A DNA stretch of 64,000 bases from CAZSXU01 sp964610505 (GTDB lineage Bacteria > Arandabacterota > Arandabacteria > JAGLYR01). The stretch lies in NCBI GenBank assembly GCA_964610505.1, contig CAZSXU010000009.1:59297-123296 (forward strand), in the 5' to 3' direction. Of the stretch, positions 61,071 through 64,000 are shown piece after piece (the stretch's first letter is position 1; each line of letters begins with the position of its first letter). Below the pieces are notes generated by a model. That model was not told where the DNA came from, did no database searches, and saw only the letters and a list, made by a program, of their open reading frames with translations. The translations under genes and the position numbers were made by a program.

Positions 61071-64000
61071 ATGAACCCATGCACCCATGTTACCTACGCT
61101 CATCGGATGGCGGCCGCCTTCCTGACGGTATCTCTGGCGGTCCTGATTCCCGCTATCGGGCTGACTCAAGTCGGGCCCGGTGAAATCGAACGGGAGGAGA
61201 TCCAGCTGCCGATCGGCCTCACGGCCGAGGAGATGACCCGGCTCCACGAGATTGGGATGTACCAGCGGGCGACCCCCCCGCCCGCGCCGCCCGTGCGCGA
61301 GTGCGCGGAGTGGGAGCCCGTCACAGGAGTGCTCGTCCGCTACAGCTACGGCTTCGGAGTGTCCTACGACATCCTCCGGGAGTATGCCGAGGATGTCAAA
61401 CTGCACGTCCTGTGCGTCTCCAGTCAGCAGACGAGCTGCTGGAACAACTTGGAGAGCAACGGCGTCAATATGGCCAATGTCGAACTCCTCGACATTGTGA
61501 CCAACTCCATGTGGACCCGTGACTACGGCCCCCAGGTCCAGTACTCCGACGGAACCTGGGGCATCTCCGATTTCGTCTACAACCGCCCTCGTCCCGACGA
61601 TGATGATGTTCCGTGGCAGCTGGGAACGGAATGGGGCTGCAGCGTGTACGGATCAGATCTCGTATTCACCGGCGGGAATTTCTTGACAAACGGACACGGA
61701 ACCGCGTTCTCCACGGAGCTGATCTGGGACGAGAATCCCGGCATGACTCACGCGGCGATTGCCCAGGAGCTTGAAGACTTCCTTGGAATCAAGGAATACG
61801 TTGTTCTTCCCGACATCAGCACCTCCGGCATTCACCATATTGACTGCTGGATGAAGCTCCTGAATGAGGAGACGATTTTGGTGCACGAGGTCGATCCCGC
61901 CCACGAGTTCTACGACGACCTCGAGGCGAGGGTGGCCGACCTCTCGGCACTCACCAACTGCTACGGACGGCCCTACACCATTGTGCGCGTGTACTGCGGC
62001 AGCATCGGCGGCGGAGACGTCGCCGCCTACTCCAACTCGCTCATCGTGAGGGATAAGGTGTTCGTACCGACCTACGGGATCAGCAGCGACGCGGCGGCGC
62101 TCGCAACCTATGAAGCCGCAATGCCCGGGTACGAGGTTTTGGGATTCGAGGGGAGCTGGCTGTCGGACGATGCGATCCATTGCCGGGGAATGGAGATCCA
62201 CGATCGCTACATGCTGATGGTGGACACGAATCCGCTCCAGGACAGGACCACCAACGATTCGGATTACCGCGTGACCGCCTACATCGACGACCGAAGCGAA
62301 ACGGGCCTGGTCGCCGATTCGTTGATCGTCTACTGGCGGCTGGAGGGCTCACCCGGATTCAATGCAGCCGTCATGCAGAGCACGGCGCACCCCGATTCCT
62401 ACTATGCGGATATCCCACAACAGGCAGACTCGGTGAACGTCGAGTACTATGTGTTCGCCAAGGACAACGGGGGTCGGCGAGAGACTCGCCCCGTGGTGGC
62501 CCCGAACGCCTGGTACCCGTTTAACACCGGCGGGCATGAGTCCACCTGCTCGGTCCATCCGACCAGCCTCGATTTCGGCACCGTACTCATCGGTAGCTAT
62601 GGAGACACGACCTTCACGATCACCAACACGGGCGCCGACACGCTGAGCGGGGACGTGAGCGAAACATGCGATCACTACAGCATCATCTCGGGGGGCGGTG
62701 CATACAGCCTTGCGACCGGACAGTCGCGGATCGTCACCGTGCGCTTTGAACCGACGGTTTCGGGGACGCACAACTGCTCGATCGAGACAGGCCAGATGCT
62801 CTGTAGTGATGTGGCCTGTACGGGTGCCGGCGAGGACCCACCGGCCTGCTCGGTGGATCCTGTGGCGCTCGATTTCGGAATCGTGAACGTGGGGGCCTGG
62901 AAGGATACGGCCTTCACGATCACGAACACCGGCGGGGGCACGCTCTCCGGCAGTGTGAGCGAGTCGTGCGCCGAATACTCAATCGTCTCCGGCGGCGGAG
63001 CGTATGCTCTCACCGCGGGCCAGTCGGTCACGGTCACTGTACGCTTTGAGCCGACGGCAGCCGGGACCCACAACTGCTCGATGGAGACCGGTCAGGCGCT
63101 TTGCGCGGATGTCGCCTGTACGGGTGTGGGCGAGGAGCCGCCGGTGTGCGAGGTTGAGCCTGCCGCACTGGACTTCGGGGTCGTGAACGTGGGGACCTGG
63201 AAGGACACGACCTTCAATATCACGAACACGGGTGGCGGGATCTTGAGTGGAGACGTGAGTGAAACATGCGACTACTACAGCATCGTCTCCGGTTGGGGCG
63301 CGTATGACCTGACCGCGGGTCAGTCGGTGACGGTGACCGTGCGGTTCGACCCTCCTCCTCCGGGGGTGGAGTCAACCTATGACTTCCAAACAGGTGGCGG
63401 AATCGATAAGTGGTTCTACGAATCGGGTGATTGTGGGTCGCAGCCACCGGGGACACCGCCCGACGCAGTTGAGGTCACAACGTATACCGAGATATCTCAG
63501 TCCGACGACGATCGATACGGCACAGTGTATGCAAGGAGGAACTATCCCCTCCATGACTTCGCGTTCGCTATTGCAGAGGCCGAAGAATCCGTCACGCAGA
63601 TCTACGTGGAATGGGAAGGATACGCCACGGACATCTCGGGGACTCTTTGGTTGTACATCTGGGACAGCGATGCGAATGCCTGGATACAAGTCGATTCGAC
63701 AACTCAGGAGAGCGGCGATGACGTTCTCTCGGGTACGTTCACGTCCAACCTCGAACGCTTCATCGACGGCAGCGGTGTTCTTTGGCTTGCGGCGAATTGC
63801 CGTGCAGCCACGGCGGCGAGCGGCGGGGGAACTTTCTTCACCGACCATGTGAAGGCGGTCGTATCGTGTGGGCCGGGAAGCACGCACAGCTGTTCGATTG
63901 AGACGGGCCAGGCACTTTGTAGCGACGTGGCCTGTACCGGAGTGAGTGATGATTCGCCGATCTGCTCGGTGGATCCTCTGGCACTCGACTTCGGGATTGT
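61071..64000 (+). CDS. Secreted peptidyl-arginine/agmatine-deiminase-like protein with choice-of-anchor-D repeats, runs off the window
   Basis: At least 976 residues, no stop before the edge. Signal peptide (AAAFLTVSLAVLIPAIGLTQ), a deiminase domain (about 70-400) with the PAD_porph family motifs SMWTRDYGPQ, FTGGNFLTNG, HHIDCWMKLL, NSLIVRDKVFVPTYG and the catalytic Cys region AIHCRGMEIHD. Then 100-residue repeats (from residue 493: CSVHPTSLDFGTVLIGS ... CTGAGEDPP), Ig-like ASH/choice-of-anchor-D domains; the third contains an extra domain of 172 residues. Strong RBS and promoter. Predicted to convert arginine to citrulline outside the cell. A C-terminal sorting signal may lie beyond the window. 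Confidence 0.85.
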   Translation, partial: MNPCTHVTYAHRMAAAFLTVSLAVLIPAIGLTQVGPGEIEREEIQLPIGLTAEEMTRLHEIGMYQRATPPPAPPVRECAEWEPVTGVLVRYSYGFGVSYDILREYAEDVKLHVLCVSSQQTSCWNNLESNGVNMANVELLDIVTNSMWTRDYGPQVQYSDGTWGISDFVYNRPRPDDDDVPWQLGTEWGCSVYGSDLVFTGGNFLTNGHGTAFSTELIWDENPGMTHAAIAQELEDFLGIKEYVVLPDISTSGIHHIDCWMKLLNEETILVHEVDPAHEFYDDLEARVADLSALTNCYGRPYTIVRVYCGSIGGGDVAAYSNSLIVRDKVFVPTYGISSDAAALATYEAAMPGYEVLGFEGSWLSDDAIHCRGMEIHDRYMLMVDTNPLQDRTTNDSDYRVTAYIDDRSETGLVADSLIVYWRLEGSPGFNAAVMQSTAHPDSYYADIPQQADSVNVEYYVFAKDNGGRRETRPVVAPNAWYPFNTGGHESTCSVHPTSLDFGTVLIGSYGDTTFTITNTGADTLSGDVSETCDHYSIISGGGAYSLATGQSRIVTVRFEPTVSGTHNCSIETGQMLCSDVACTGAGEDPPACSVDPVALDFGIVNVGAWKDTAFTITNTGGGTLSGSVSESCAEYSIVSGGGAYALTAGQSVTVTVRFEPTAAGTHNCSMETGQALCADVACTGVGEEPPVCEVEPAALDFGVVNVGTWKDTTFNITNTGGGILSGDVSETCDYYSIVSGWGAYDLTAGQSVTVTVRFDPPPPGVESTYDFQTGGGIDKWFYESGDCGSQPPGTPPDAVEVTTYTEISQSDDDRYGTVYARRNYPLHDFAFAIAEAEESVTQIYVEWEGYATDISGTLWLYIWDSDANAWIQVDSTTQESGDDVLSGTFTSNLERFIDGSGVLWLAANCRAATAASGGGTFFTDHVKAVVSCGPGSTHSCSIETGQALCSDVACTGVSDDSPICSVDPLALDFGI
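62547..64000 (+). repeat. 300-bp coding repeats in the deiminase-like gene
   Basis: Units start at 62547, 62847, 63147 and 63963, each at the Cys of CSVxPxxLDFG. The first two steps are exactly 300 bases; the third is 816, because 516 bases (63366-63881) are inserted between FDPPPPG and THSC. DNA similarity between units is high, suggesting recent duplication. Confidence 0.85.

Overview
The window is a GC-rich chromosomal stretch from a Gram-negative (diderm) bacterium. Outer-membrane evidence includes LpxH (lipid A synthesis), a PorV/PorQ-type barrel protein, an HtrA protease, several lipoproteins and an Omp85-like barrel. PorV/PorQ proteins, 'choice-of-anchor D' repeats, envelope proteins of unknown function and intergenic CACAGATT-type repeats suggest the FCB supergroup or a nearby candidate phylum (Krumholzibacteriota/Eisenbacteria/Latescibacterota-like). 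That placement is inference; no rRNA or tRNA gene was seen. One 100-N scaffold gap (18323-18422) suggests a draft or metagenome assembly.

Layout. 1-10 kb: a truncated threonine aldolase, a lipoprotein, then a minus-strand housekeeping block read rho > rpmE > DUF1385 > prfA > prmC > murA > selB. 10-15 kb: a TPR lipoprotein followed by ketol-acid reductoisomerase, then priA. 15.3-21.6 kb: a four-gene signalling cluster read as a REC-GGDEF protein, a histidine-kinase-like protein that lacks its phospho-acceptor His, an intact histidine kinase fused to a degenerate HD-GYP domain, and a lone receiver. 22.2-30.4 kb: M23 peptidase, AMIN/LysM amidase, cvpA, holA, holB, a YbbR/CdaR protein and tsaD. 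30.7-37.3 kb: a membrane protein, a MITE-like palindrome, a PflX-type radical SAM protein, htrA coupled to a sigma-70 factor, lpxH and porV.

37.6-48.3 kb: an operon of three envelope proteins (DUF3108, fibronectin-III lipoprotein, DUF4384); an arsR-ntrX-ntrY block flanked by related intergenic repeats; and a large outer-membrane protein joining a bactofilin-like beta-helix, a CBM48-like domain and a beta-barrel. A sequence matching the sigma-54 consensus exactly lies upstream of that barrel gene and next to the divergent NtrYX pair, so the two may form one regulatory circuit. 48.5-53.3 kb: an operon of ECF sigma factor, DUF4097 protein, zinc-finger anti-sigma factor, bactofilin-like membrane protein and a second toast-rack protein. 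53.5-59.2 kb: enolase, ftsB, a sulfatase-fold/TPR lipoprotein and an HDOD protein. 59.6-64 kb: a methyltransferase overlapping a small membrane-protein gene, an AT-rich intergenic region, and a secreted peptidyl-arginine-deiminase-like protein with 100-residue repeats that runs off the window.

The best candidates for undescribed biology are the bactofilin/CBM48/barrel fusion with its likely sigma-54/NtrYX control, the ECF/toast-rack/bactofilin operon (both use bactofilin-like repeats in envelope proteins), and the pseudokinase signalling cluster with its unresolved 42-bp minisatellite. Sigma-70-like promoters of the form TTGxxx-N16-18-TAxxxT were found upstream of many genes and were used to settle several starts.
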